This document shows positions 9,524 to 16,022 of a stretch of 64,000 nt of DNA, piece by piece. The translations under genes and the position numbers were made by a program. Numbering within the stretch: the stretch's first letter is position 1; each line of letters opens with the position of its first letter. The stretch spans positions 1 to 64,000 of the forward strand of contig JAEUMQ010000004.1 in the NCBI GenBank assembly GCA_016791425.1, written 5' to 3'. This DNA is from Hyphomonadaceae bacterium. GTDB lineage: Bacteria; Pseudomonadota; Alphaproteobacteria; Caulobacterales; Aquidulcibacteraceae. The notes beneath the pieces were generated by a model. The model did no database searches, was not told where the DNA came from, and saw nothing but the letters and a program-made list of their open reading frames with translations.

Positions 9524-9700
9524 ATGCCGCGCGAACTCATCGATACGGGAACCGACAAGCGCTATGTCCGCCGGACCAAGACCGGGCCGTTCAAGGAAAG
9601 CGACGATGTCGGACGATCGCTCGCCGCCGATCGCCGGAAGAAGGCCAAGACCGTCGCCAAGAAAGGCCAAGGGGATCGCGGCGACCGGAAAGGCAAATAG
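9524..9700 (+). CDS. Small basic hypothetical protein (58 aa)
   Basis: The protein begins MPRELIDTGTDKRYVRR and is rich in Lys, Arg and Asp, with the FKESDDVGRSLAADRRKKAK pattern that I recall from small conserved proteins in many bacteria. AGGAG lies 8 bases before the ATG. Its 3' half overlaps the start of the ligase gene in another frame, an arrangement supported by a ribosome site for each start. Function unknown; nucleic-acid binding is plausible from charge. Confidence 0.7.
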   Translation: MPRELIDTGTDKRYVRRTKTGPFKESDDVGRSLAADRRKKAKTVAKKGQGDRGDRKGK

Positions 9701-10655
9701 CCGGCCGCCATCCGTCCAGCCGGTGCAGCTGGCGACCTTGGTCAGCGACGTCCCGGTCGGTGATCGTTGGCTGCACGAGATCAAGTATGACGGGTATCGT
9801 TGCCTGCTCTCGATCGGCGGCGGCCGGGCCCGCGCGTTCACGCGATCGAGCCTCGACTGGTCGGATCGCTTTGCCCGCGTGGTGGAGGCTGGAGCCGCTC
9901 TCCCGGTCGACGACGCCCTCTTCGACGGCGAGATCGTCATACTCGGGCCAGACGGCCGCTCCAACTTTCAGGCGCTGCAACGCGCCCTCAAGTACGGCGG
10001 CAAGCATTTGGTCTTCTACGCCTTCGATCTCCTGAGACTTAACGGCGAGGACTTGAGGCGGCTTCCCCAATTGGAGCGCAAGCAGCGCCTCGAACGCATC
10101 CTACCCAAGAAGGCGCCGGTGATCCGGTATTCGGATCACATCCGCGGCGGCGGCGTCACCGTGTTCAAGCGGTTCTGCGCCGAGGGGCTGGAAGGCGTCG
10201 TCTCAAAGGACGTCGATGCGACCTATATCGGCCGGCGAACGACTGCCTGGCTGAAGACGAAGTGCCTACAGCGGCAGGAATTCATCATCGTTGGATGGAC
10301 GAGTTCGGAGAAGGCGCGAAGCTTCCGCTCCATCATTCTGGCCACGCGGGTGGGCGGAGCGTTGCGTTTCGCCGGCAAGGTCGGGACAGGCTTTGATCAG
10401 GCCGAACTCGTGCGCCTCGCCAAAGCAATGGCGCCGCTAGCGCGCAAGGCCCCGCCGGTGAACGCGCCTCGGGCCGCCGTGCGCGGCGCGAATTGGATCG
10501 AACCGAAGTTGGTCGCCGAAATCACCTATACCGAGATGACGAGCGACGGCGTGCTGCGGCATCCGAGCTATCTTGGTCTGCGCGAGGACAAGCCCGCTGA
10601 TGAGGTCGTCTTCGAGGCGCCACGGTCGGCGCGGCGTTCGCGCAAGAAGACTTAA
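9606..10655 (+). CDS. ATP-dependent DNA ligase, LigD ligase-domain type
   Basis: The 349-residue protein carries a basic N-terminal extension, an adenylation domain with KYDGYR (Lys60 is the adenylated residue), FDGEIV, EGVVSK and AWLKTK motifs, and a C-terminal OB-fold. It matches the ligase part of bacterial LigD without the polymerase or phosphoesterase domains. It would seal nicks or breaks in the cytoplasm, possibly with Ku encoded elsewhere. The chosen ATG (AAGGAAAG upstream) lies inside the preceding 58-residue gene in a different frame. Confidence 0.85.
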   Translation: MSDDRSPPIAGRRPRPSPRKAKGIAATGKANSRPPSVQPVQLATLVSDVPVGDRWLHEIKYDGYRCLLSIGGGRARAFTRSSLDWSDRFARVVEAGAALPVDDALFDGEIVILGPDGRSNFQALQRALKYGGKHLVFYAFDLLRLNGEDLRRLPQLERKQRLERILPKKAPVIRYSDHIRGGGVTVFKRFCAEGLEGVVSKDVDATYIGRRTTAWLKTKCLQRQEFIIVGWTSSEKARSFRSIILATRVGGALRFAGKVGTGFDQAELVRLAKAMAPLARKAPPVNAPRAAVRGANWIEPKLVAEITYTEMTSDGVLRHPSYLGLREDKPADEVVFEAPRSARRSRKKT

Positions 10656-10928
10656 TAGGGTTCTGACAAGACTGCGCGTCCGCTGGAACGCCGCTCAAAT
10701 CGATTTCCACGACCAAGCGCGCTTCTGCGTTGCAGGCCATGTCTCTCATCTCACTCGGCTCGCAGCAGGCCCAGCGGGCCTTCCTCGCCATTTCAAGCGC
10801 CATCCGGCGCCTTCCGTATACCTGCAGAGCGTCCCCCGCGCGAAAGAGTCAATTTCTGCGGCTTCTCTATACGTCGGCGATCCTACTGATCGGCGCCATT
10901 TTCACGTTCTAAAGCGCGTCAGATCGGC

Positions 10929-10951
10929 TACAATTGCTCCGTAAACGGAGC
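10929..10951 (+). promoter_or_regulatory. -10 box plus palindrome over the start region
   Basis: TACAAT (10929-10934) is a good -10 hexamer. It is followed at once by the perfect inverted repeat GCTCCGT-AA-ACGGAGC (10936-10951), which includes the GGAG-type ribosome site for the gene at 10960. It could be an operator or an RNA hairpin that masks the site. The rest of the 10656-10959 gap holds no gene I can support. Confidence 0.5.
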
Positions 10952-10959
10952 ATTTGCAT

Positions 10960-11337
10960 ATGTGGCGAAATAGGAACCCAGAGCCTCCCCTCAACGATCC
11001 GCACAACAAGTTCAACGCCGAGCTGGCCGCTAAGCTCACGCATGAGGAAGTGGCTGCGCAGCTCCTCGCGCACGACTGGAAGTTCGCGAGGACCATGCCG
11101 CAATGGCCGCATGAATATACCCTGCGGAAAAACTGGAACGGATCGATCCCGTTCGAGAACGTCGTGCAGTTCCTCCGCGATCATGGCCGCCACGCGCGCT
11201 GGGGCAAAGCCCGCGCCAAGCGCATTTACTGGGACCATGACGGCTACGAATATTGGTCGATGGGCGCATCGCTTTCAGAGACCACCCTCATCAATCGCGG
11301 CCGCCACGAAGACTCGAGCACCTTCGGCAAGCCATAG
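10960..11337 (+). CDS. Conserved-looking hypothetical protein (125 aa)
   Basis: A soluble protein with well-formed amphipathic segments (LAAKLTHEEVAAQLL, IPFENVVQFLRDHG) and many aromatics (EYTLRKNWNG, RIYWDHDGYEYWSMG). I do not recognise the family. The frame and composition look coding, and a promoter-like TACAAT with a palindrome lies immediately upstream. It converges on the zinc-ribbon gene that follows. Confidence 0.6.
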   Translation: MWRNRNPEPPLNDPHNKFNAELAAKLTHEEVAAQLLAHDWKFARTMPQWPHEYTLRKNWNGSIPFENVVQFLRDHGRHARWGKARAKRIYWDHDGYEYWSMGASLSETTLINRGRHEDSSTFGKP

Positions 11338-11341
11338 GGCG

Positions 11342-11866
11342 CTACCGCCAACCGAAATTGATCATGCACGCAGCGGCGACTTCGGCGACGCTTTGATGGC
11401 CGACTGCCGGAGAGTACGATGCGTCGATACAGGACATGAGCTGCACTGTGTCCGAACGCAATGCTTCGGACGATCGAAATCCTTGAACGCGGGAAACGAA
11501 ATCGGAAGCCGTGGCCATCCGGTTGGCGACCGACGAGGCCGACCAGGTTGTCATATCGACACGATGTAGCGTTCCACCAGAATACCACGGCGCTTGAACG
11601 GCCTGCGTGGTCGGTGTCGCCAGACTGCTGCTGCTGCCGCTCGGCGATGCAGAATAGCTTCGAGCCGATGCCTGTTCCGGTGAGCGGACTCTATTGGCCT
11701 GGAGAAGCAGGGGGAGCCCAACAAGCAGGAGCAGTATCGTGGCGAGTAACGCGCCGACGTACCACCAGCGAAAGCTCGGGTCGTGCACTCCGCAGCGGGG
11801 ACAGGTCTTGACCCCGTAGCGCACTGCTGTCCGACACCGGCGACACGTGAACGGCGCTGCAGCCAT
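11342..11866 (-). CDS. Zinc-ribbon single-pass membrane protein, paralogue 1
   Basis: The 174-residue protein opens with a four-cysteine zinc ribbon (C-x2-C-x12-C-x2-C in CRRC...CPRC). A conserved DPSFRWW and one transmembrane helix (VGALLATILLLLVGLPLLL) follow, then an outward region with low-complexity Ser/Thr/Ala and a C-terminal Cys-containing part. It is paralogous in its N-terminus to the next gene, which is why I start it at the Met directly before the ribbon rather than at in-frame Mets upstream. Function unknown. Confidence 0.65.
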   Translation of the reverse strand: MAAAPFTCRRCRTAVRYGVKTCPRCGVHDPSFRWWYVGALLATILLLLVGLPLLLQANRVRSPEQASARSYSASPSGSSSSLATPTTQAVQAPWYSGGTLHRVDMTTWSASSVANRMATASDFVSRVQGFRSSEALRSDTVQLMSCIDASYSPAVGHQSVAEVAAACMINFGWR

Positions 11867-11880
11867 CGATAGCCCACTTA

Positions 11881-11910
11881 ATCCCTTTTCGGGCTCAACC
11901 ATGAACCCTC
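11881..11910 (-). promoter_or_regulatory. Conserved hairpin leader, copy 1
   Basis: This 30-base block matches 13213-13242 at 27 positions. On the minus strand it contains a CCC-GAAAA-GGG hairpin directly upstream of the ribosome site of the zinc-ribbon gene. The conservation is at nucleotide level: the reading frame relative to the gene differs between copies. Confidence 0.6.
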
Positions 11911-11969
11911 TCAGAAACCTGATTGGAAGGGGTTTGTTGTGTCGAGTGCGGCCCTGTGACATAGCGGAC

Positions 11970-13199
11970 CTATATCGCGGTCCGCCTACCCTTTCTCCAG
12001 GCCAGAACTTCGTTGAGCGCGGTGCTCACGAAGATCGTCATGTCCGCGCGAGGATAGTAGAAGCCGACCGCCACCGCAGTGCGGTTTGTAACGGCGAGTC
12101 GCTCCGAAGGCCCGAGTCGCCGCTCAAGCGCGCTCGCGTCCCATGGGTTTCCGGGAAAGACGTTACGCATCACCCATTCTTGCGCCTCCAGACGCCACCT
12201 CATCTCGGCCGCGCTCTCGCCGCTGCCTCCCAAGGTGATCGCCCGGCGTGCACTGATTTCTCGTGTGATCGCCTTCGCCACGGGGGGACCGTTTTGCGCG
12301 CCCCATCTCGGATAGAAATCGACCTCAACGTCATAGGCGCCGGCTGGAAGCGGTCCGTCCGGGCTTCGTGTTGGGATAGAAAAGGACTGAGGGCTCTGGG
12401 TGATTGTCAGCCGAACACTGTGACCGACGTAGCGATCGTGATCGCCCAGCCCCTGCAGGACGACACCGACCATGACCTCGACCGGCAGAGGAATGTTCGT
12501 CTCAAGATCGCCTCGTACGACTCCTCCCATCTCTCGGGCCGAGACGATCCGCATGAATAGGGCGCTTTGGTCGATTGTCTGCGTGGACGGTAGCGCCACC
12601 GTAGTGGGAGGCGCGACCGCATTGACGGGCCCCGTGACAGCGGGCGCGGCGTTACCTCGTCCAGTTTCATTTCGGCCGGTCGCCCAACCTCGAAAGACCC
12701 TTATTGGCGGGGCAGCGCGGCCGCGCTCCAGACACAAGCTCAGCGCCCTATCGATTGCGCCGCCGATATCCACTTTCGGTCCTGCATGTGTCGGATCATC
12801 ACGCCAAATCGGATCGGGATCGGCGTAGTGAGCCCTTGCAGCGCCGTTAAGCGCGTACTCGCGTCCATCCGCCCCTGTCGCCGTGGCCATTCCATTTCTG
12901 GGGCCAATCGGGCGCCGACAATGAAGCCAAATCGATTGAGCATAGAACGGCCATGGATAGAGAGTGTCTTGTGCCTTGGCCCCCTCGGCCGCAGGGATCA
13001 CGGGCGCGGCGGTGGTCCGGGGTGCTTCATGTCGAGCTGGCATCAGACACATGCTGAGCGGCAACAGAATAACGATCGCCCCGACCACCGAATGCCACCA
13101 ACGGAGCGCCGGGTCTCGCGCGCCGCATTTGGGGCACGCCCTAGCGCTTCGGCTTACGGGAACCTCGCACGCACGACATGGGACCAGAGTTTCCGCCAT
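11970..13199 (-). CDS. Zinc-ribbon membrane protein, paralogue 2 (long form)
   Basis: The 409-residue protein has an N-terminal zinc ribbon (CRAC...CPKC), the DPALRWW motif, a transmembrane helix at about residues 33-55, and a large C-terminal part. That part has an ordered middle segment (about 65-170, with LCLERGRAAPPIRVFRGW), a Pro/Ala/Thr linker and a beta-rich end (about 225-400). It shares its N-terminal architecture and a hairpin leader with the neighbouring smaller gene. Sensing or anchoring at the membrane is possible, but I recognise no C-terminal family. Confidence 0.65.
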   Translation of the reverse strand: MAETLVPCRACEVPVSRSARACPKCGARDPALRWWHSVVGAIVILLPLSMCLMPARHEAPRTTAAPVIPAAEGAKAQDTLYPWPFYAQSIWLHCRRPIGPRNGMATATGADGREYALNGAARAHYADPDPIWRDDPTHAGPKVDIGGAIDRALSLCLERGRAAPPIRVFRGWATGRNETGRGNAAPAVTGPVNAVAPPTTVALPSTQTIDQSALFMRIVSAREMGGVVRGDLETNIPLPVEVMVGVVLQGLGDHDRYVGHSVRLTITQSPQSFSIPTRSPDGPLPAGAYDVEVDFYPRWGAQNGPPVAKAITREISARRAITLGGSGESAAEMRWRLEAQEWVMRNVFPGNPWDASALERRLGPSERLAVTNRTAVAVGFYYPRADMTIFVSTALNEVLAWRKGRRTAI

Positions 13200-13212
13200 G
13201 ATGCCCGCCCCG

Positions 13213-13242
13213 ATCCCTCTTCGGGATCAATCATGAACCCTC
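13213..13242 (-). promoter_or_regulatory. Conserved hairpin leader, copy 2
   Basis: On the minus strand GATCCC-GAAGA-GGGATC (13228-13212) is a perfect 6-bp stem with a 5-base loop, immediately 5' of the zinc-ribbon gene at 13199. The 30-base block matches copy 1 at 11881-11910 (27 of 30). Confidence 0.6.
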
Positions 13243-13282
13243 ATACCGACAGGGCCCCCTACCGTCCACTTGGGAGCGGGCT

Positions 13283-13558
13283 TTGGCGGCCTCATTGCGG
13301 GACCCGCGCTATCGGGCCGTCGTGGCGCGTCTCGTCGAGCTTCGAAAAGAAGCCGGCCTGAACCAGCGCGACGTGGCGGAGCGATTGGGCCGCACACAGT
13401 CCTACGTGGCCAAGGTCGAGTTATGCGAGCGCCGCCTCGACATCATTCAGCTGATCGAGCTTCTGCGCGCGCTTGGAGCCGATGAGGGAGAGTTCCTAGT
13501 GGAGACCGCGGCTGCAATCCCGATGGCGAAGCGCCGCCGGCCAGGAAGCAAAGGATAG
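13283..13558 (+). CDS. XRE-family helix-turn-helix regulator, short
   Basis: The 91-residue protein is almost entirely an XRE domain: RLVELRKEAGLNQRDVAERLG is followed by RTQSYVAKVELCERRLDIIQLIELLRALG. The start is a TTG with GGGAG seven bases upstream. It is oriented away from the zinc-ribbon gene and could regulate nearby promoters, including the palindromes at 9410, 13756 and 15770; that link is a guess from proximity. Confidence 0.8.
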   Translation: MAASLRDPRYRAVVARLVELRKEAGLNQRDVAERLGRTQSYVAKVELCERRLDIIQLIELLRALGADEGEFLVETAAAIPMAKRRRPGSKG

Positions 13559-13723
13559 CTCCACTGCGCCCATCGTTGGTGCCGATGCCCGACCCTTCCG
13601 CAACTGAACCCCGCGCCCCCACGCCCGATCTTGCTCTTCGACGTCCCCAAGCCCTGCCGCGAAGGGGCACACCCACCGACGATCGTCGCCCCTTACCGTG
13701 GCGCTCGGCACCGCGCGTTCGCC

Positions 13724-13792
13724 GTCCCGGTCGAGCGTCTAGTTTCCCCAAGGGCGTGCAATTGATTGCACGGACTCGCCGGCTTGGGGAAA
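13724..13792. repeat. Repeat copy 2: palindrome nested in a longer inverted repeat
   Basis: GTGCAATTGATTGCAC (13756-13771) has the same arms as copy 1 with a complementary centre. It is enclosed by a perfect 10-base inverted repeat, TTTCCCCAAG at 13743-13752 and CTTGGGGAAA at 13783-13792. The left part matches copy 1 beyond the palindrome. The surrounding 13559-13936 interval has no gene I can support. Confidence 0.75.
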
Positions 13793-13936
13793 TCGGAGGC
13801 TTCCGGGGGAGAAGGCTCCGGAGGCGAGGCCCGGCTCCGCCCCAGGGGCTTGGGCAGATGAGCCAGCTGACTCGGCTTAAGGCGTCGTTAATCGACAGGA
13901 CTCAGCCTCATCACCGATAAGCAAAGGGTGGTGGCC

Positions 13937-14833
13937 GTGTCAGAACGCCGATCATACGTCTTCTCCGTCTCCTGCGCTTGGGCGCTCACGATCGCGGTCG
14001 GCGCCATGACCGTCGCGGGTGTGCTGGCGATGTTCCTGCGGCTGGGGTCGCCGTGGGATGCGCGGCTTCACGCGCTCTGCGTCTTCGCGTTCGCGGCTGT
14101 CGCGGGCTTAGCACTCGCGAATGCGAACAACGCGGCCGCGGCGGCGATGCATGCCATGACGCGCGGCAAGACGTGGCGCGACTGGCACTGGCCGACGCTT
14201 CTGCCCGCTCTCGTCTGCGCCGGTGGCTTCTGCTTCGCCAGCGTGATCGGCGTGCATCTCGGCTGGGAAATCATGACGCAGGGGACGGCGCATCGTGAAC
14301 TTCCCGATCCGCGTCAGGTGCTGCTGGCGGCGGCCTTCCTCGCCTTCGCGAAGCCGGCGATGTCGTGGGTCGTGGAAGGCCGCCGGGCCATGGATAAGGC
14401 CGACGCGGAAGCCGCCGAGGCCGCAGAAGACGCGCGTCTCGACTCCATTCGGCGGTCGGAACTCGAAGCCCGCGCCGCCAACGTGACGCGCATCCCGCCC
14501 CGGGTCGGGCGGACAGCTGCGGCTGCTGTGCTGGCGCTCGGCGCCGCGCTTGGGGCGCCTCACCAGGCGGCGGACGCTGCAGGGCAGATGCAGACGGAAG
14601 CGAAGGAACGGGCAGCGGCTCCGATGAACGCGGCGCCGCAGACGCGCGCGGCCAAATCTTCGCGCCGGCACGGGTCGGCGCGTCTGGGCTATGAAGATCG
14701 CCTTGCCCGCGCACGTCAGCTCCTCCTGGCCGACGCACGTGAGAGCAATCGTACCATCGCGAAGCAGACCGGGTTGTCGGCGTCAACGATCGACAGGCTC
14801 GCGCGCTCGATGACGCCTCTCGCCGCTGTCTGA
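13937..14833 (+). CDS. Four-TM membrane protein with C-terminal HTH
   Basis: The 298-residue protein has four N-terminal transmembrane segments (about residues 8-35, 43-65, 85-110 and 125-145). A charged Ala-rich coiled-coil-like stretch and Ala/Pro linker follow, ending in a helix-turn-helix-like segment (RTIAKQTGLSASTIDRLAR). The layout resembles DUF2637-like membrane proteins with a DNA-binding tail found on mobile elements. I chose GTG 13937 because AAGGGTGG is better spaced for it than for GTG 13928. Function unknown. Confidence 0.65.
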   Translation: MSERRSYVFSVSCAWALTIAVGAMTVAGVLAMFLRLGSPWDARLHALCVFAFAAVAGLALANANNAAAAAMHAMTRGKTWRDWHWPTLLPALVCAGGFCFASVIGVHLGWEIMTQGTAHRELPDPRQVLLAAAFLAFAKPAMSWVVEGRRAMDKADAEAAEAAEDARLDSIRRSELEARAANVTRIPPRVGRTAAAAVLALGAALGAPHQAADAAGQMQTEAKERAAAPMNAAPQTRAAKSSRRHGSARLGYEDRLARARQLLLADARESNRTIAKQTGLSASTIDRLARSMTPLAAV

Positions 14834-15138
14834 CGGCGCGGCCCTCTGGCGCCATATCCACACGAACAGGCGCATAGTGAGTCCTGGCGGGCCAAGGGCG
14901 GCCTTTTCGAGCTCGCGATAGGGGACACATAGGGCTGCGGCTGACGGCCCTGTGGCGTCCTTGGAGACGCGCATCATTTGCACGATGCCGCCGAGTGCGG
15001 CGCTTCTTCGGCGCGTCGATCCTGCACAGGCCGGTGTTGGGAGCGGGAAGGACGTGCACCGAGTCAAAATGACTCGGATACGTCTGAGGCGTATGCGTCC
15101 GGCGCAGCGCATAGTCTCCTTCTAGGAGCGACGCCATC
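14834..15138. other. Intergenic region with no confident gene
   Basis: A minus-strand frame (15112 to 14783) could encode about 109 residues but is arginine-rich at both ends and extends into the preceding gene antisense, so I do not call it. A short inverted repeat, GAGTCA-AAA-TGACTC, lies near 15060-15074. AGGAG before 15139 serves the next gene. Confidence 0.35.
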
Positions 15139-15684
15139 ATGCGTGCGAACAATTCAGCCGGTCCTTCGTCCGATTTCAGCGGGCCAGACTTCTACGCAAC
15201 GCCCGGCTGGGCGACGCGCGCTCTGAGCGAGAACGAAATCTTCGAGGGCGAAATCTGGGAATGCGCCTGCGGCGACGGCGCCATGTCGAAGGTGCTTGAG
15301 GAAACCGGCCATCCCGTGCGCAGCTCCGATCTCAATGATCGCGGCTACGGCGAGGTCAGCGTGGACTTCCTGTCGGCCCGTACGGGCGCCGATAACATCG
15401 TCACGGCGCCGCCGCGCTCCAGCGCCGAGCACTTCTTGCAACACGGACTCACGCTGGCGCGCCGGAAGCTCGCGCTCCTTCTGCCGGCCAGCTTCTGGTA
15501 TGGCGAGAAGCGGCTGGAGCGCATCCATGCCATCACGCCCCCAAACCGAGTCTGGCTATTCGCGCGCGGGCTTTATCTTTACCCGCCCAGCGACAAGGTT
15601 CGAAACCATGGGCGCGTCTTCTGCGGGTGGTTCATATGGGAGCGCGGCGCGGCAGTGGAAAACAAGGCCCGCATGCTGTTCTAG
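15139..15684 (+). CDS. DNA-methyltransferase-like protein with altered catalytic motif
   Basis: The 181-residue protein has the mobile-element SAM-methyltransferase layout. DFYATPGWATRAL leads into motif I (WECACGDGAMSKVLE, residues 40-54), SSDLNDRGYG is the acidic loop, and motif IV is at residues 89-93. In the family motif IV is normally N-P-P-Y; here it reads TAPPR, so the catalytic Asn and aromatic residue are missing. SAM binding looks intact. It may be an inactive relative or a binding protein. AGGAG lies upstream of the ATG. Confidence 0.7.
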   Translation: MRANNSAGPSSDFSGPDFYATPGWATRALSENEIFEGEIWECACGDGAMSKVLEETGHPVRSSDLNDRGYGEVSVDFLSARTGADNIVTAPPRSSAEHFLQHGLTLARRKLALLLPASFWYGEKRLERIHAITPPNRVWLFARGLYLYPPSDKVRNHGRVFCGWFIWERGAAVENKARMLF

Positions 15685-15769
15685 CTTTTCTGACCAAGCG
15701 GGGGCCAGACCCGCTAGAGGTCAGTCTAACGGCGTTGGCCGGTTTCTCAAGTCAGTCGCCAACATCGCC

Positions 15770-15785
15770 GTGCAATTGATTGCAC
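15770..15785. repeat. Repeat copy 3: 16-bp palindrome
   Basis: GTGCAATTGATTGCAC is identical to the copy at 13756. It stands beside an AT-rich stretch (CTTAATATTTAAT) and the first iteron cluster, between two convergent genes. The outer flanks of the other two copies are not shared. Confidence 0.75.
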
Positions 15786-15823
15786 TCTAGCTTAATATTT
15801 AATCCTCATCGGATCGAACCAGC

Positions 15824-16022
15824 AGAGTAGCAAAGTAGCAGGGTAGCTAAGAATCCTAATTGAATTATCTCCCCATGGTTAGCCCGCACTGGGCAGAACA
15901 TGCGGGGCTGGTTGGCATAATGACAATCTGCTACTCTGCTACTCTGCTACTCTGCTACTCGGCCTTCACCCCGTTTGGTAAGTGCCCAGAGCTGACGCCG
16001 CTACTCCGCTACTTTGCTACTC
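15824..16022. repeat. 8-bp-phased iterons, candidate replication origin
   Basis: Three clusters have a strict 8-base period. GTAGC occurs three times at 15827-15847. The unit TCTGCTAC occurs four times in tandem at 15927-15958. GCTAC occurs three times at 16000-16020, overlapping the end of the DUF3987 gene. The first cluster is in the opposite orientation to the other two. AT-rich DNA separates clusters one and two. Together with the adjacent primase module this looks like an iteron origin. The 15685-16000 gap holds no gene. Confidence 0.65.

Noticed and set aside
9504-9605. Upstream start for the ligase at 9504
   Set aside because: The added residues are antipattern (Ser/Arg-rich) and the ribosome site favours 9606; the real protein in this stretch is the 58-residue frame.
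10730-10912. Plus-strand 60-residue frame with hydrophobic end
   Set aside because: No ribosome site and no family; the hydrophobic tail is too short to decide, so it is left out.
14783-15112. Minus-strand 109-residue frame
   Set aside because: Arg-rich ends, no ribosome site, no family and partial overlap with the preceding gene on the other strand.
15824-16022. CRISPR array
   Set aside because: The repeats are 8-base units in tandem with no unique spacers, and no cas gene is near.
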